Source: Chitinophagaceae bacterium (lineage in GTDB: Bacteria > Bacteroidota > Bacteroidia > Chitinophagales > Chitinophagaceae). Taken from it: a stretch of DNA of 64,000 nucleotides. Below are positions 49,695-58,003 of this stretch, piece by piece; the first letter of the stretch is position 1, and the number at the start of each line of letters is the position of its first letter. Position numbers and translations under genes: made by a program. The notes under the pieces were generated by a model. The model worked only from the letters and a program-made list of their open reading frames with translations, was not told the DNA's origin and made no database searches. Location: contig JAGFIS010000007.1 in NCBI GenBank assembly GCA_024103425.1, positions 89,649 through 153,648 of the forward strand. Direction: 5' to 3'.

Positions 49695-50036
49695 CTAACG
49701 GGCTTTAATTGTGTCTCTGATTACAAGCGGTGGTGTTTTCAATTCCTGCAATCCCAAAGGTGTCACGGCTTTCACCAGTTCGCTTTCTTTGCTTCTGAAG
49801 ATTACTTCCCTCTTCACGATCTTAAACTCATACTCCATTTCCTTCAGTTGCTTTTCAGTAGTACTGATTTTTCTCACCATCTTATCGGCATAGTGACCGT
49901 TTGCGATATAGAGAGTTACCAGCACTGCTGCGAAAAAGTAATAAGGAATATTCTTCACCAGCCAGCGGTGATACTTCAACCGGAATTTCCTGCTCTTCCC
50001 GGCCTTATTTGATTTCTTCATTTCTTTTTCTTCCAT
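49695..50036 (-). CDS. ftsL: FtsL-like cell division protein
   Basis: A 113-residue bitopic protein in the ftsL position. A basic cytoplasmic start (KKSNKAGKSRKFRLKYHRW) is followed by one membrane segment (about 30-47, YYFFAAVLVTLYIANGHY) and a coiled-coil-like stretch (about 50-85, heptads around ISTTEKQLKEMEYEFKIVK). It is expected to form a complex with FtsQ and FtsB-like proteins at the septum. Identity rests on position, size and topology because FtsL sequences diverge strongly. The stop TAG lies within an alternative frame that stays open for 33 more codons (see findings). rsmH is 1 bp upstream. Confidence 0.8.
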   Translation of the reverse strand: MEEKEMKKSNKAGKSRKFRLKYHRWLVKNIPYYFFAAVLVTLYIANGHYADKMVRKISTTEKQLKEMEYEFKIVKREVIFRSKESELVKAVTPLGLQELKTPPLVIRDTIKAR

Positions 50037-50037
50037 T

Positions 50038-50949
50038 TCAAATTTTTTCAGCTACCCTCAGCTTTGCACTTCGGGCTCGTGAATTATCACGGATTTCTTT
50101 TTGTCCCGGCAAAATGGGCTTGCGGGTGATTACTTTTAACACCGGCTCTTCTGCATTTCCAAACTCATCTGTTTTTCTGACTCCTTCAGCATTTCTATAT
50201 CTGAAGAAATTTTTTACGATGCGGTCTTCCAGCGAATGAAAGGTTATAATCGCAATCCTCCCTCCGGGTACCAGCACTTCTGACGACTGGCGAAGCAATT
50301 CTTCAAGCGCTCCCAGTTCATCATTCACGTGGATTCTCAGCGCCTGAAAAACCTGAGCAAAATATCTTTGGGGGTTACCTTTCGTTATCGGGCGGATGGC
50401 CCCAATCAGATCAGAAATCAATTCAAAAGGTTTCAGACGTCTTTCCTCTTCAATCACACCGGCAAGTGTTCTGGCATTGGTTATCTCACCGTAGTCCTGA
50501 AAGATTTGCTGCAATTCTTCTTTTGAAAAATTATTCAAGACATCTGCTGCTGTGTTTTCATTGGCCTGATCCATCCGCATGTTCAACGGGCCATCAAACC
50601 GGGTACTAAATCCGCGTTTTGCCGTGTCAATCTGAAAACTGCTGACTCCCAGATCGGCAAGAAGGCCGTTCACTCTTTCAATTTTGTGAAGACGGAGAAA
50701 ACGTGACAGGTGTCTGAAGTTGGCATGAACGAAAATTACCCTGGGGTCGTCGGGAAGATTTCGCATTGCATCTTTATCCTGATCAAAAGCAACCAATTTG
50801 CCGGTGTTTCCCAGTTTTTCCAGAATGGCCGACGAGTGACCGCCGCCACCGAAAGTGGCATCCACATACACTCCATCAGGTTTAACCTGTAATGCATCTA
50901 TCACTTCCGGAAGCATTACCGCTTTGTGGTATATGCTTTTTTCACTCAC
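50038..50949 (-). CDS. rsmH: 16S rRNA (cytosine-1402-N4)-methyltransferase RsmH (MraW)
   Basis: A 303-residue SAM-dependent methyltransferase acting on C1402 of 16S rRNA. N-terminal KAVMLPEVIDAL, SAM loop VDATFGGGGHSSAILE (about 30-45), GLLADLGVSSFQID and FHSLEDRIVKNFF signatures are all present, and the insertion domain is of normal size. The start is GTG and overlaps the mraZ TAG by one base (TAGTG). Confidence 0.97.
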   Translation of the reverse strand: MSEKSIYHKAVMLPEVIDALQVKPDGVYVDATFGGGGHSSAILEKLGNTGKLVAFDQDKDAMRNLPDDPRVIFVHANFRHLSRFLRLHKIERVNGLLADLGVSSFQIDTAKRGFSTRFDGPLNMRMDQANENTAADVLNNFSKEELQQIFQDYGEITNARTLAGVIEEERRLKPFELISDLIGAIRPITKGNPQRYFAQVFQALRIHVNDELGALEELLRQSSEVLVPGGRIAIITFHSLEDRIVKNFFRYRNAEGVRKTDEFGNAEEPVLKVITRKPILPGQKEIRDNSRARSAKLRVAEKI

Positions 50950-51407
50950 TACTCCTGCGAATTTTTTCCGGCCATCACCACATGCGCCAAATCGCTGAAG
51001 GATTCCGGTGAGAAATTATCAAAGAACTCTTGGTATTTTTCTTTATCCCAAATTTCAATTTTGTCAATAGCCGACACCAACACGATGTCTTTTTCCAGCC
51101 CTGCATACTCCATGAGGTTTTTCGGCAACAGAATCCGTCCGGCTGTATCCAGTTCTACCTGAGTAGCTCCGTTGAGGAAGTAGCGCTTGAACTGGCGCAC
51201 CTTGGGGTCAAAATCATTTAGCTGGCTCAGTTTTTCAAACAGAGGTCCCCAACTCTCCTCGGTGTAAAGGCTAAGGCATTTTTCAAAACCACGATTGAGC
51301 ACAAAAGGAGCTACAGTTTCAGGCATTTGCTTCCTGAAACCGGAGGGCAGCAAAAAGCGGCCCTTGGCATCTAAACGCGCTTCATATTCTCCTATAAAAC
51401 CTGCCAT
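50949..51407 (-). CDS. mraZ: MraZ, transcriptional regulator of the dcw cluster
   Basis: A 152-residue protein with two AbrB-like SpoVT repeats. The first starts FIGEYEARLDAKGRFLLPSGFR (residues 4-25), and the second is around QVELDTAGRILLPKNLMEYAG, with the DxxGRxxxP hallmark in both. In other bacteria MraZ forms a ring, binds repeats just upstream of its own gene and represses the cluster. Repeats of that type stand in the promoter here (51440-51456). First gene of the cluster. Confidence 0.97.
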   Translation of the reverse strand: MAGFIGEYEARLDAKGRFLLPSGFRKQMPETVAPFVLNRGFEKCLSLYTEESWGPLFEKLSQLNDFDPKVRQFKRYFLNGATQVELDTAGRILLPKNLMEYAGLEKDIVLVSAIDKIEIWDKEKYQEFFDNFSPESFSDLAHVVMAGKNSQE

Positions 51408-51431
51408 TCGTGTCTGTTAACAATTTAAGAC

Positions 51432-51465
51432 ACAAAATAACACTTTTTCCCACTTTACCACCAAA
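51432..51465 (-). promoter_or_regulatory. Promoter of mraZ/dcw cluster overlapping MraZ-type operator repeats
   Basis: Reading the minus strand: TTTG (51465-51462), a 22-bp spacer, then TATTTTGT (51439-51432), a near match to TAnnTTTG. The spacer contains AAAGTGG (51456-51450) and AAAGTGT (51446-51440) as direct repeats with a 10-bp period, plus a GGTGG (51462-51458) in front. AAAGTG(T/G) repeats and TGGGN repeats are the reported MraZ targets in Mycoplasma and E. coli. A bound MraZ ring would block the polymerase, which fits autorepression. The transcript would start near 51426, about 20 nt before the ATG. Confidence 0.6.
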
Positions 51466-51481
51466 TTTTAAAAAAATCTTT

Positions 51482-51626
51482 TTTTCCACATGAATATCAA
51501 TGCAGTATGGGCGCGGCTTATAGGTGTATTTCTATGCAAGAAACCTGCTTTTAATGTGAATTGAATGTAGATAATTATGGGGATAACCGCTCCTAAATGT
51601 GAATAACAGAAAAATAATGTGGATGA
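51482..51626 (+). promoter_or_regulatory. Array of DnaA-box-like 9-mers upstream of the dcw cluster
   Basis: Single-mismatch versions of TGTGGATAA (the DnaA box TTATCCACA read on the other strand) occur at 51566-51574 (TGTAGATAA), 51578-51586 (TGGGGATAA), 51598-51606 (TGTGAATAA) and 51618-51626 (TGTGGATGA), all in the same direction. A weaker copy lies at 51555-51563 (TGTGAATTG), and an inverted single-mismatch copy at 51482-51490 (TTTTCCACA). Starts are spaced 11, 12, 20 and 20 bp, close to one or two helical turns. An AT-rich tract (51464-51486) adjoins. Confidence 0.45.
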
Positions 51627-51632
51627 CAGCTA

Positions 51633-52976
51633 TTAAGAAACGCTTTCCTTCGCGATTGGAAACTCTAAAGTAAAGCAACTGCCTTTACCGGGGGTACTGT
51701 CTACCTTAATCTTACCGTGGTGCGCATCTACAATAGACTTAACGTAGGCTAGTCCAAGGCCGAAACCTTTTACATTGTGCAGGTTACCGGTATGTGCTCT
51801 GTAGAACTTCTCAAAAATACGCTGAGTGGTTTCCTTATTCATTCCAATCCCGTTATCCTGAACTTTAAGCCTGAAGTAATTGCTGTTATTGGAAGTATAG
51901 ACCTTAATTTCCGGAATCTCTTTAGAGTACTTGAGGGCGTTGTCGAGAAGATTATGAACTATGTTTCCGAAATGCACTTCTTCCATCAGGATATTATCAT
52001 TCTTCGCCTTTAAATCCATTGTTATGGTTCCCCCTTGCTTTTCAACCTGCAGCCTGATGTTATTGACAGCATCGCTGATCAGCTTATGAGCATGGCCGCT
52101 CTGCAAGTCCAGCTTCACTTCCTGACGATCCAGAAGGGCCGATTGAAGGATACTCTCTACCTGCTTATTCATCCTCTTGTTTTCATCCTTAATGATGCCG
52201 GTGAAATAATCCATCTTCTCCTTGTCAAACATTACCTTCTCATTCCTCAAGGCATCGACTGCCAGAGAAATCGTTGCCAGAGGTGTCTTGAACTCATGCG
52301 TCATGTTGTTAATGAAATCAGATTTGATCTCACTCAATTTTTTCTGATTGAGCAGTGCACGTATCGTTACATAGAAGGCGGCAAAGATGATAGCTGCTAA
52401 AAGGGCCGAGGTAAAAATGAGCCAATACATATTCCTCCACACTACCATGTCCATACTTTTTTGAGGAATAAGCAACACAAATAGTTCTTCGGGTGCAAGG
52501 CCTTCCATCAGGCTTCCTGCCGGCGGAGTGAGTGGAACAATAATATTGAGGTTCTGTTGAGTGAGTGTATCCTCATACGCCTTCATGAAGTTATCAGACT
52601 GGAGTTCGTCACCCATCATAGCAGTGGAAGTAATGGCAAACTCATAATTGGTATGTTCAATCCCGTACTTCTTGAAGTTCTTCGCAAGAATACCTTCTAC
52701 TTCCTCAGGTGTAAATCTGGTAGCGATTGAATTAGAGAAAATATTCAGCGGATACAAAAGGTCAGAATTCCTTCTTGAAGACAGCGGAAAACCCTTTGCA
52801 TGGATTTCGACCAATTCGTTAGCGGTATTGAAAGCCACCATTCTGGCGGTTTCTTTAAACTTAATCTGTTTATCGCGGAAAGATTGTGTGGTCCAAAGGG
52901 TCTGAAGAATAATAATCCCGATAACGGAAAGAAAAGTCAAAACCGTAATTATTGGGAAAATTTTCTTCATACTCAT
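51633..52976 (-). CDS. Sensor histidine kinase, orphan
   Basis: A 447-residue membrane kinase. Two membrane segments (about 7-28 and 182-206) enclose a periplasmic sensor of about 150 residues with no recognised fold. No HAMP domain is evident. The H box is FINNMTHEFKTPLATISLA (phosphorylated H227), then the N box (VHNLLDNALKYS), G1 (VQDNGIGMN) and G2 (VKGFGLGLAYV). No response regulator gene is adjacent in the window. A second ATG at 52970 may be the true start, since a perfect TAAATTTG -7 box ends at 52978. The sensor sits directly before the dcw cluster on the same strand, so a link to envelope state is possible but unproven. Confidence 0.9.
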   Translation of the reverse strand: MSMKKIFPIITVLTFLSVIGIIILQTLWTTQSFRDKQIKFKETARMVAFNTANELVEIHAKGFPLSSRRNSDLLYPLNIFSNSIATRFTPEEVEGILAKNFKKYGIEHTNYEFAITSTAMMGDELQSDNFMKAYEDTLTQQNLNIIVPLTPPAGSLMEGLAPEELFVLLIPQKSMDMVVWRNMYWLIFTSALLAAIIFAAFYVTIRALLNQKKLSEIKSDFINNMTHEFKTPLATISLAVDALRNEKVMFDKEKMDYFTGIIKDENKRMNKQVESILQSALLDRQEVKLDLQSGHAHKLISDAVNNIRLQVEKQGGTITMDLKAKNDNILMEEVHFGNIVHNLLDNALKYSKEIPEIKVYTSNNSNYFRLKVQDNGIGMNKETTQRIFEKFYRAHTGNLHNVKGFGLGLAYVKSIVDAHHGKIKVDSTPGKGSCFTLEFPIAKESVS

Positions 52977-53104
52977 GCAAATTTAGAGTTCCCGGACACC
53001 TTAAACTTCCAACTTTTCATTTAGAAAGGCTTTTTTAACTTAGCCTTACATTTTATCACATGGAGTTGCGAACGAGGTACACCATCTTTAGCGCTCACAA
53101 ATAA

Positions 53105-53665
53105 ATGAAAAAAATGGAAAAGACGCCTAAAGGAACGCTATTGATTGCCAACCCGTTTTTAAAAGATCCTAACTTCTTACGGACAGTGGTTATGCTTTGT
53201 GATCATGAAGAGGAAGGCTCCTTCGGTTTTGTATTGAACAGGCCTTTTGATATGACACTCGGCGAGGTAGTACCAGACCTCAAAGACGTTAACTTTCCTT
53301 TATACATCGGCGGTCCCGTACAACTTGAGAGCTTACATTTTGTACACGAACTCCCCGAACTTATTGAAGATGGCGATGAAATCCTGCCCGGCATCTTCTA
53401 CGGCGGCAACTTCGAAGCCCTGAAAATACATTTAGAGAATGGTACTATTCCCGAATCTAAAATCAGATTCTTCATCGGATACAGCGGCTGGTCCGGTGGT
53501 CAGCTGGAAAGTGAATTAACCGAAGACAGCTGGATAACTACTATGGCTACCCGAAAACTGATCTTTGATACTGATGCTGACCAGGTATGGAAGGAAAGCC
53601 TCAGAAAAATGGGGGGAGAGTATGAGAAGATGATTAACTACCCGATTGATCCACAGCTCAATTAA
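53105..53665 (+). CDS. YqgE/AlgH family protein
   Basis: A 186-residue cytoplasmic protein of the YqgE/AlgH (UPF0301) family. Visible hallmarks are KGTLLIANPFLKDPNFLRTVV near the start, EEGSFGFVLNRP, LYIGGPVQLESLHFVHE and the FIGYSGWSGGQLESEL block (read in parts). The biochemical role of the family is unknown; AlgH was named from alginate regulation in Pseudomonas. A second ATG at 53114 would remove three residues. It is divergent from the histidine kinase gene. Confidence 0.92.
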   Translation: MKKMEKTPKGTLLIANPFLKDPNFLRTVVMLCDHEEEGSFGFVLNRPFDMTLGEVVPDLKDVNFPLYIGGPVQLESLHFVHELPELIEDGDEILPGIFYGGNFEALKIHLENGTIPESKIRFFIGYSGWSGGQLESELTEDSWITTMATRKLIFDTDADQVWKESLRKMGGEYEKMINYPIDPQLN

Positions 53666-53752
53666 GTAGTAATATAATTAAACCACCTGCGTTTATAAAA
53701 AGAATAACAAACTTTCATCACTAATTCAAGCGTCAAAAAAACTTAGTCTCTC

Positions 53753-54706
53753 TTGCTTTACAGAATTTTACAAATACCTGCGAGAATAGCTGTTCACTTT
53801 TATTGTAAGACTCTGATAATTAACAACCGGGAGTTGCTCAGTAAAGAAGGCCCCCTCATCCTTGCTGCCAACCACCCTAACTCGTTTCTCGACGCCGTTA
53901 TACTTGCTTCTGTTTTTAAAAAACCGATCTATTCGCTTGCCCGTGGTGATGCTTTTATTTCGCCACGTATCAACAGACTTTTGGAATCGCTCAACATCAT
54001 GCCTGTTTATCGCATCTCTGAAGGAGCAGAAAACCTTGGGAGCAACTACAGGACTTTTGACAGAGTAGAAGAATTGCTTGAAAAGAATAAGATTGTGCTC
54101 ATCTTCAGCGAAGGGTTGTGTGTGAATGAGTGGCACCTGCGCCCTTTGAAAAAGGGTACTGCCAGGCTGGCTGTAAAAGCCTGGAACCGGGATATTCCTT
54201 TAGAAATTTTGCCGGTTGGACTGAATTACAGCAGCTTCAACAATTTTGGCAAAAGCGTACACATTAATTTCGGAGATATCATCACAAAAGAAGACCTCAA
54301 CGGGGCTACATCGGGGAAGGCCCTCAATGAGTTCAACCGTGTTCTACACGACGAGTTGTCGACGCTCATTTATGAAATCCCCGACAGGAGTATTGCTAAA
54401 CGAAAAAAGATTTTTGAAAAAGGAGATTCTTCTCTAAGAAAAACCCTGTTGGCACTACCGGCCGGACTGGGATACTTGCTGAACAGCCCGTTTTATTTCC
54501 TGGCTAAAAGTATTACCAGGAAGACACGGCCCGATCATTATGACTCACTTCTTGTAGGAATACTTTTTGTTTTTTACCCGGTGTACCTGATGGTTATTTG
54601 GCTGATAGTATGGTTACTTACACAGAGCCTCTGGTCACTTGGTGTGTTCGCTGTTTTACCGTTAACAGCTCTGGCACTGCTCCATTACAGAGCAACAGTA
54701 AGATAA
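53753..54706 (+). CDS. 1-acyl-glycerol-3-phosphate acyltransferase-like (PlsC family) membrane protein
   Basis: A 317-residue protein. The acyltransferase HxxxxD box is NHPNSFLDA (about 40-48). The second block is IFSEGLCVNEWHLRPLKKG (about 117-135), in place of FPEGTR. C-terminal hydrophobic segments at about 245-262 and 270-310 anchor it in the membrane. It may make phosphatidic acid or acylate another lipid; bacteria often have several paralogues with different acceptors. The TTG at 53753 is the only start that keeps the N-terminus, because an in-frame TAG lies three codons upstream. It follows the YqgE gene by 87 bp and is convergent with the TPR gene (27-bp gap). Confidence 0.82.
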   Translation: MLYRILQIPARIAVHFYCKTLIINNRELLSKEGPLILAANHPNSFLDAVILASVFKKPIYSLARGDAFISPRINRLLESLNIMPVYRISEGAENLGSNYRTFDRVEELLEKNKIVLIFSEGLCVNEWHLRPLKKGTARLAVKAWNRDIPLEILPVGLNYSSFNNFGKSVHINFGDIITKEDLNGATSGKALNEFNRVLHDELSTLIYEIPDRSIAKRKKIFEKGDSSLRKTLLALPAGLGYLLNSPFYFLAKSITRKTRPDHYDSLLVGILFVFYPVYLMVIWLIVWLLTQSLWSLGVFAVLPLTALALLHYRATVR

Positions 54707-54733
54707 GGGTGAAAATCCGGCTTCAGAATTTCT

Positions 54734-55750
54734 TTACAATCCCATCGGCAATTCTTTCTTCTGCCTGTTTTTAGCAAGGGCAGGATTCATCTCAATCGCC
54801 TTATCACAAAGCGCTTGTCCTTTTTGCTTCTCGCCCGACTTCTGGAAGGCCATACCTGCCATATACAAGGATGAAGCATCATTCGGATTAGCTGTCAGCA
54901 CTTTCTCGTAATAAGAAATGGCTTCCTTATAATTTTTTGTGGCGTAAAGGCCGTAAGCAATATCAGTCAGGAGCGATGGATTGTTAGCCTTTCTTTCCAG
55001 AATGGTAGCGAGTGTTTCCAATGCCTTTTCCTTCTCTCCTGCATAAAGCAAACAGAAACCGTAATTCTCTATAAAGTCATTGTTTTCTCTATATCCATTT
55101 GCCTTGGCAAGTTCGAACTCTCTTAGTGAGTTCTTAAAATCATCAGCATTATATAACAGTAACGCTAATTCGTAATGCCAGTATCCTCTTTCCGGCGCCA
55201 ATTGAACTGCCTTGTTATAGTAATTCAGCATTTCTTTTGTATTCTCCAGCTCCATATACGTGCGTGCTAGGGTATAGGCAGCCTCTGCATCCTGATCATT
55301 CTTCTTGAGAGCTGTCAGCAGATAATTCAACGCCTTACCATAATATTCCATACGGTAATAGCTTACGCCTATGATTCTGTCTGCATCTTCACAATCACAC
55401 TTCTCTGCCAATTCTATTGCTTTCTGATTCTGTCGTCCATTAAAACTTAAATTCATTAAAGACTTAATCAGCTCTTTATTTCCGGGTTGCAGTTCGTATG
55501 CTTTGTTGAAACTTTGCTCTGCCTCATAGAGTCTGTACATCTTTATGTTGACATTACCGCTTGCTATCAATGCATCAATATTCTGCGGATCAAATTCCAG
55601 AGCTTTGTTGAAGTCTAACAAAGCAGCGTTACTCAAACCTTTTTCCATCTTTTCTTTCCCGGAATTCAGGTAAAACGCAGCACTATCAGACTGAGTAAAT
55701 CCTTGAAGAGAGAAGACAGTAATAGTAACGAAAAGGAGAAGCGTTTTCAT
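54734..55750 (-). CDS. Exported tetratricopeptide-repeat protein
   Basis: A 338-residue protein with a signal peptide (MKTLLLFVTITVFSLQGFTQ) and about eight TPR motifs in series from residue 22 to 330 (for example AALLDFNKALEFDPQNIDALI, EQSFNKAYELQPGNKELIKS, EAISYYEKVLTANPNDASSLY, read in parts). Such solenoids scaffold protein complexes at the periplasmic or outer-membrane face. The partner is unknown. It starts 6 bp after the glgB stop, so it is in the same transcript although it has no evident role in glycogen metabolism. Confidence 0.85.
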   Translation of the reverse strand: MKTLLLFVTITVFSLQGFTQSDSAAFYLNSGKEKMEKGLSNAALLDFNKALEFDPQNIDALIASGNVNIKMYRLYEAEQSFNKAYELQPGNKELIKSLMNLSFNGRQNQKAIELAEKCDCEDADRIIGVSYYRMEYYGKALNYLLTALKKNDQDAEAAYTLARTYMELENTKEMLNYYNKAVQLAPERGYWHYELALLLYNADDFKNSLREFELAKANGYRENNDFIENYGFCLLYAGEKEKALETLATILERKANNPSLLTDIAYGLYATKNYKEAISYYEKVLTANPNDASSLYMAGMAFQKSGEKQKGQALCDKAIEMNPALAKNRQKKELPMGL

Positions 55751-55756
55751 AGGAGG

Positions 55757-57754
55757 TTATTTTTTAGGTGTTTTGGGATTAAACTTCTTCAATACCACCC
55801 CTGATAACGCCGGAAGGCTGAGCTTTATTTCATATAAACCCGTCTTCTTATCCACAATTCTGGTAGCAGGCTGTTGGTCTGCAAACCGGTTTCCTCCTCC
55901 ATAATCAGCTGAATCACTGTTAAATACGACCTTCCACTGGCCCCGTCCCTGAACATTAACCGTCCAGTTCATCCTCTCCACCGGAGTCATATTCAAAACA
56001 ATCAGCAAATCGTCTTTTTTCTTTTTACCCTTTCGTTTATAACTCACTACACATTCATTATAATGAGTCAAGTCTATCCATTCAAAACCATCTGTTAAGA
56101 ATTGGAGTTCATACAACGCAGGCTCTGATGTTAACAGGTTGTTGAGTGCTGCTACACAATCTTTCAGTTTTCTGTGGATATCATAATCTAGCAAAAACCA
56201 ATCGAGTTCGCGCTGAAAATTCCACTCGGATGTCTGCCCGAACTCGTCGCCCATAAAAAGCAACTTCCCGCCCGGATGCGTGAACATATAGGTATAAAGC
56301 ACTCTGAGGTTGGCGAACTTCTGCCATTCATCACCCGGCATCTTGTAGATCATGGGTGATTTACCATGTACTACTTCATCATGACTCAGTGGAAGCATGA
56401 AGTTCTCATTGTAGAAATACATCATGCTGAAGCTGAACTTATCCTGATGATCTTTCCTGAACAGCGGATCCATAGAGAAATAATCCAGTGTATCATGCAT
56501 CCACCCCATCATCCATTTCATACCGAAGCCCATTCCTCCGCCGGTCGTCATCTTAGTAATACCCGGCCAATCGGTAGACTCCTCAGCAATCATCTGTACA
56601 TCGGGAAAATCGCGATACACCATAGCATTCAGGTCCTGGACAAATGCAATTGCTTCCAGATTTCCGTTGCCTCCCATTTCATTAGGCTCCCACTCTCCTT
56701 CTTCACGCGAATAATCTAACCGAAGTATTGAACTCACGGCATCTACCCGCATACCATCGGCATGGTACATATCAAACCAGTATCGTGCATTACTAATCAG
56801 GAAGGAGCGTACCTCTCCCCTCTTATAATTGAAAATATACGAATTCCAGTCAGGATGAAACCCTTTCCTCATATCCGCATACTCATAAGTGTGAGTGCCG
56901 TCGAACATAAAAAGTCCGTGAGCATCCGCCGGAAAATGAGAAGGCACCCAGTCGAGAATAACACCAATATCAGCCTGATGTAGCCGGTCGACTAACTCCA
57001 TAAATTCTTCCGGTGTACCAAACCGCGATGTAGGCGCATAATATCCTGTTCCCTGGTAGCCCCAGCTCGCATCGTACGGGTGCTCCATTACAGGCATGAA
57101 CTCCACATGGGTAAAGCCCATCTCTTTTATATAGGGAACCAGTTGGTTGCCGATTTCTTTGTAAGAATTAAAACTGTCCTTGTCATTAGGATCGGGCTTT
57201 GTCCAACTGCCGAGGTGCAGTTCATAAACACTCCAAGGTGCATTTAGTGAATTCTTTCTATTTCGCTTGCGCATCCATGCTGCATCCTTCCATTTATACT
57301 TTATGTCTTTCGTTTTGGAGGAGGTGGCAGGACGCGTTTCCCAATGGCGGGCAAACGGATCACCTTTGTAGAGTTCTAATCCACCAAACCCTTTAATAAA
57401 ATACTTGTAATTCTCATACTCCTTCAATCCGGGAATAAATCCTTCCCAAATTCCCGACCTGTCGAGCCTTACGTACAACGGATGACTGTGGGTATCCCAG
57501 TTATTGAAATCTCCAACCACGGTAACCATGGTAGCATTAGGTGCCCAAACCGCAAAATAATAGCCCTCCTTCCTGAGCACCTTCATCGGGTGTGATCCGA
57601 AGAGTTTGTAGAGTGAATAATGTGTTCCTCCCTGAAAATTTTTGATATCCTCATCAGAAAACAAAGAATAATTCCAGACAGATCTCGAGCTATCCACAAA
57701 GTGGATGTCCTCGTAACGGGCCGGTTTTGGAGTTGATTTCGACTTCTTTGCCAT
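55757..57754 (-). CDS. glgB: 1,4-alpha-glucan branching enzyme GlgB
   Basis: A 665-residue GH13 enzyme that introduces alpha-1,6 branches in glycogen. A CBM48 domain (about 40-140; YFAVWAPNATMVTVVGDFNNW) precedes the catalytic barrel with D338 (GMRVDAVSS) as nucleophile, the Glu of IAEEST (391-392) as acid/base and D459 (LSHDEVVHGK) as the stabilising residue. An all-beta C-terminal domain follows. It lacks the extra N-terminal domain of E. coli GlgB. A likely promoter lies at 57777-57810. It is divergent from queG; the other glycogen genes are not in the window. Confidence 0.95.
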   Translation of the reverse strand: MAKKSKSTPKPARYEDIHFVDSSRSVWNYSLFSDEDIKNFQGGTHYSLYKLFGSHPMKVLRKEGYYFAVWAPNATMVTVVGDFNNWDTHSHPLYVRLDRSGIWEGFIPGLKEYENYKYFIKGFGGLELYKGDPFARHWETRPATSSKTKDIKYKWKDAAWMRKRNRKNSLNAPWSVYELHLGSWTKPDPNDKDSFNSYKEIGNQLVPYIKEMGFTHVEFMPVMEHPYDASWGYQGTGYYAPTSRFGTPEEFMELVDRLHQADIGVILDWVPSHFPADAHGLFMFDGTHTYEYADMRKGFHPDWNSYIFNYKRGEVRSFLISNARYWFDMYHADGMRVDAVSSILRLDYSREEGEWEPNEMGGNGNLEAIAFVQDLNAMVYRDFPDVQMIAEESTDWPGITKMTTGGGMGFGMKWMMGWMHDTLDYFSMDPLFRKDHQDKFSFSMMYFYNENFMLPLSHDEVVHGKSPMIYKMPGDEWQKFANLRVLYTYMFTHPGGKLLFMGDEFGQTSEWNFQRELDWFLLDYDIHRKLKDCVAALNNLLTSEPALYELQFLTDGFEWIDLTHYNECVVSYKRKGKKKKDDLLIVLNMTPVERMNWTVNVQGRGQWKVVFNSDSADYGGGNRFADQQPATRIVDKKTGLYEIKLSLPALSGVVLKKFNPKTPKK

Positions 57755-57776
57755 GGTTTTCCGGAATTGGGGATAT

Positions 57777-57810
57777 TAAAGATAAACAATTCGTATTAAC
57801 CTGACGCAAC
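57777..57810 (-). promoter_or_regulatory. Probable -33/-7 promoter of glgB
   Basis: Reading the minus strand: GTTG (57810-57807), a 22-bp spacer and TATCTTTA (57784-57777), one mismatch from TAnnTTTG. Transcription would start about 15 nt before the glgB ATG. Confidence 0.4.
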
Positions 57811-57963
57811 TTCATAGAGAGTTTTTCTGCCCGATTAATTCCTTTTCTACTACCGTTAATTCAATCCAACCACGATTGATACAATTCCAATAATCACTAC
57901 ACCCGGTTCCTTCTACACTGTATCCCGCCTTGAAAGAGCGTTATATTATGATAAATCTTTACC

Positions 57964-57996
57964 TTGAAGCCTCATTCCTGTTGACGTCTATCTTTG
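57964..57996 (+). promoter_or_regulatory. Probable promoter of queG giving a leaderless or near-leaderless mRNA
   Basis: TTG (57964-57966), a 22-bp spacer and TATCTTTG (57989-57996), a perfect TAnnTTTG. The ATG lies 8 nt after the last G of the -7 box, about where transcription should begin. Confidence 0.5.
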
Positions 57997-58003
57997 CAGC
58001 AAC

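Noticed and set aside
55848..55856. Perfect DnaA box TTATCCACA inside glgB
   Set aside because: A single copy within a coding sequence is expected by chance in 64 kb and is not part of a cluster.
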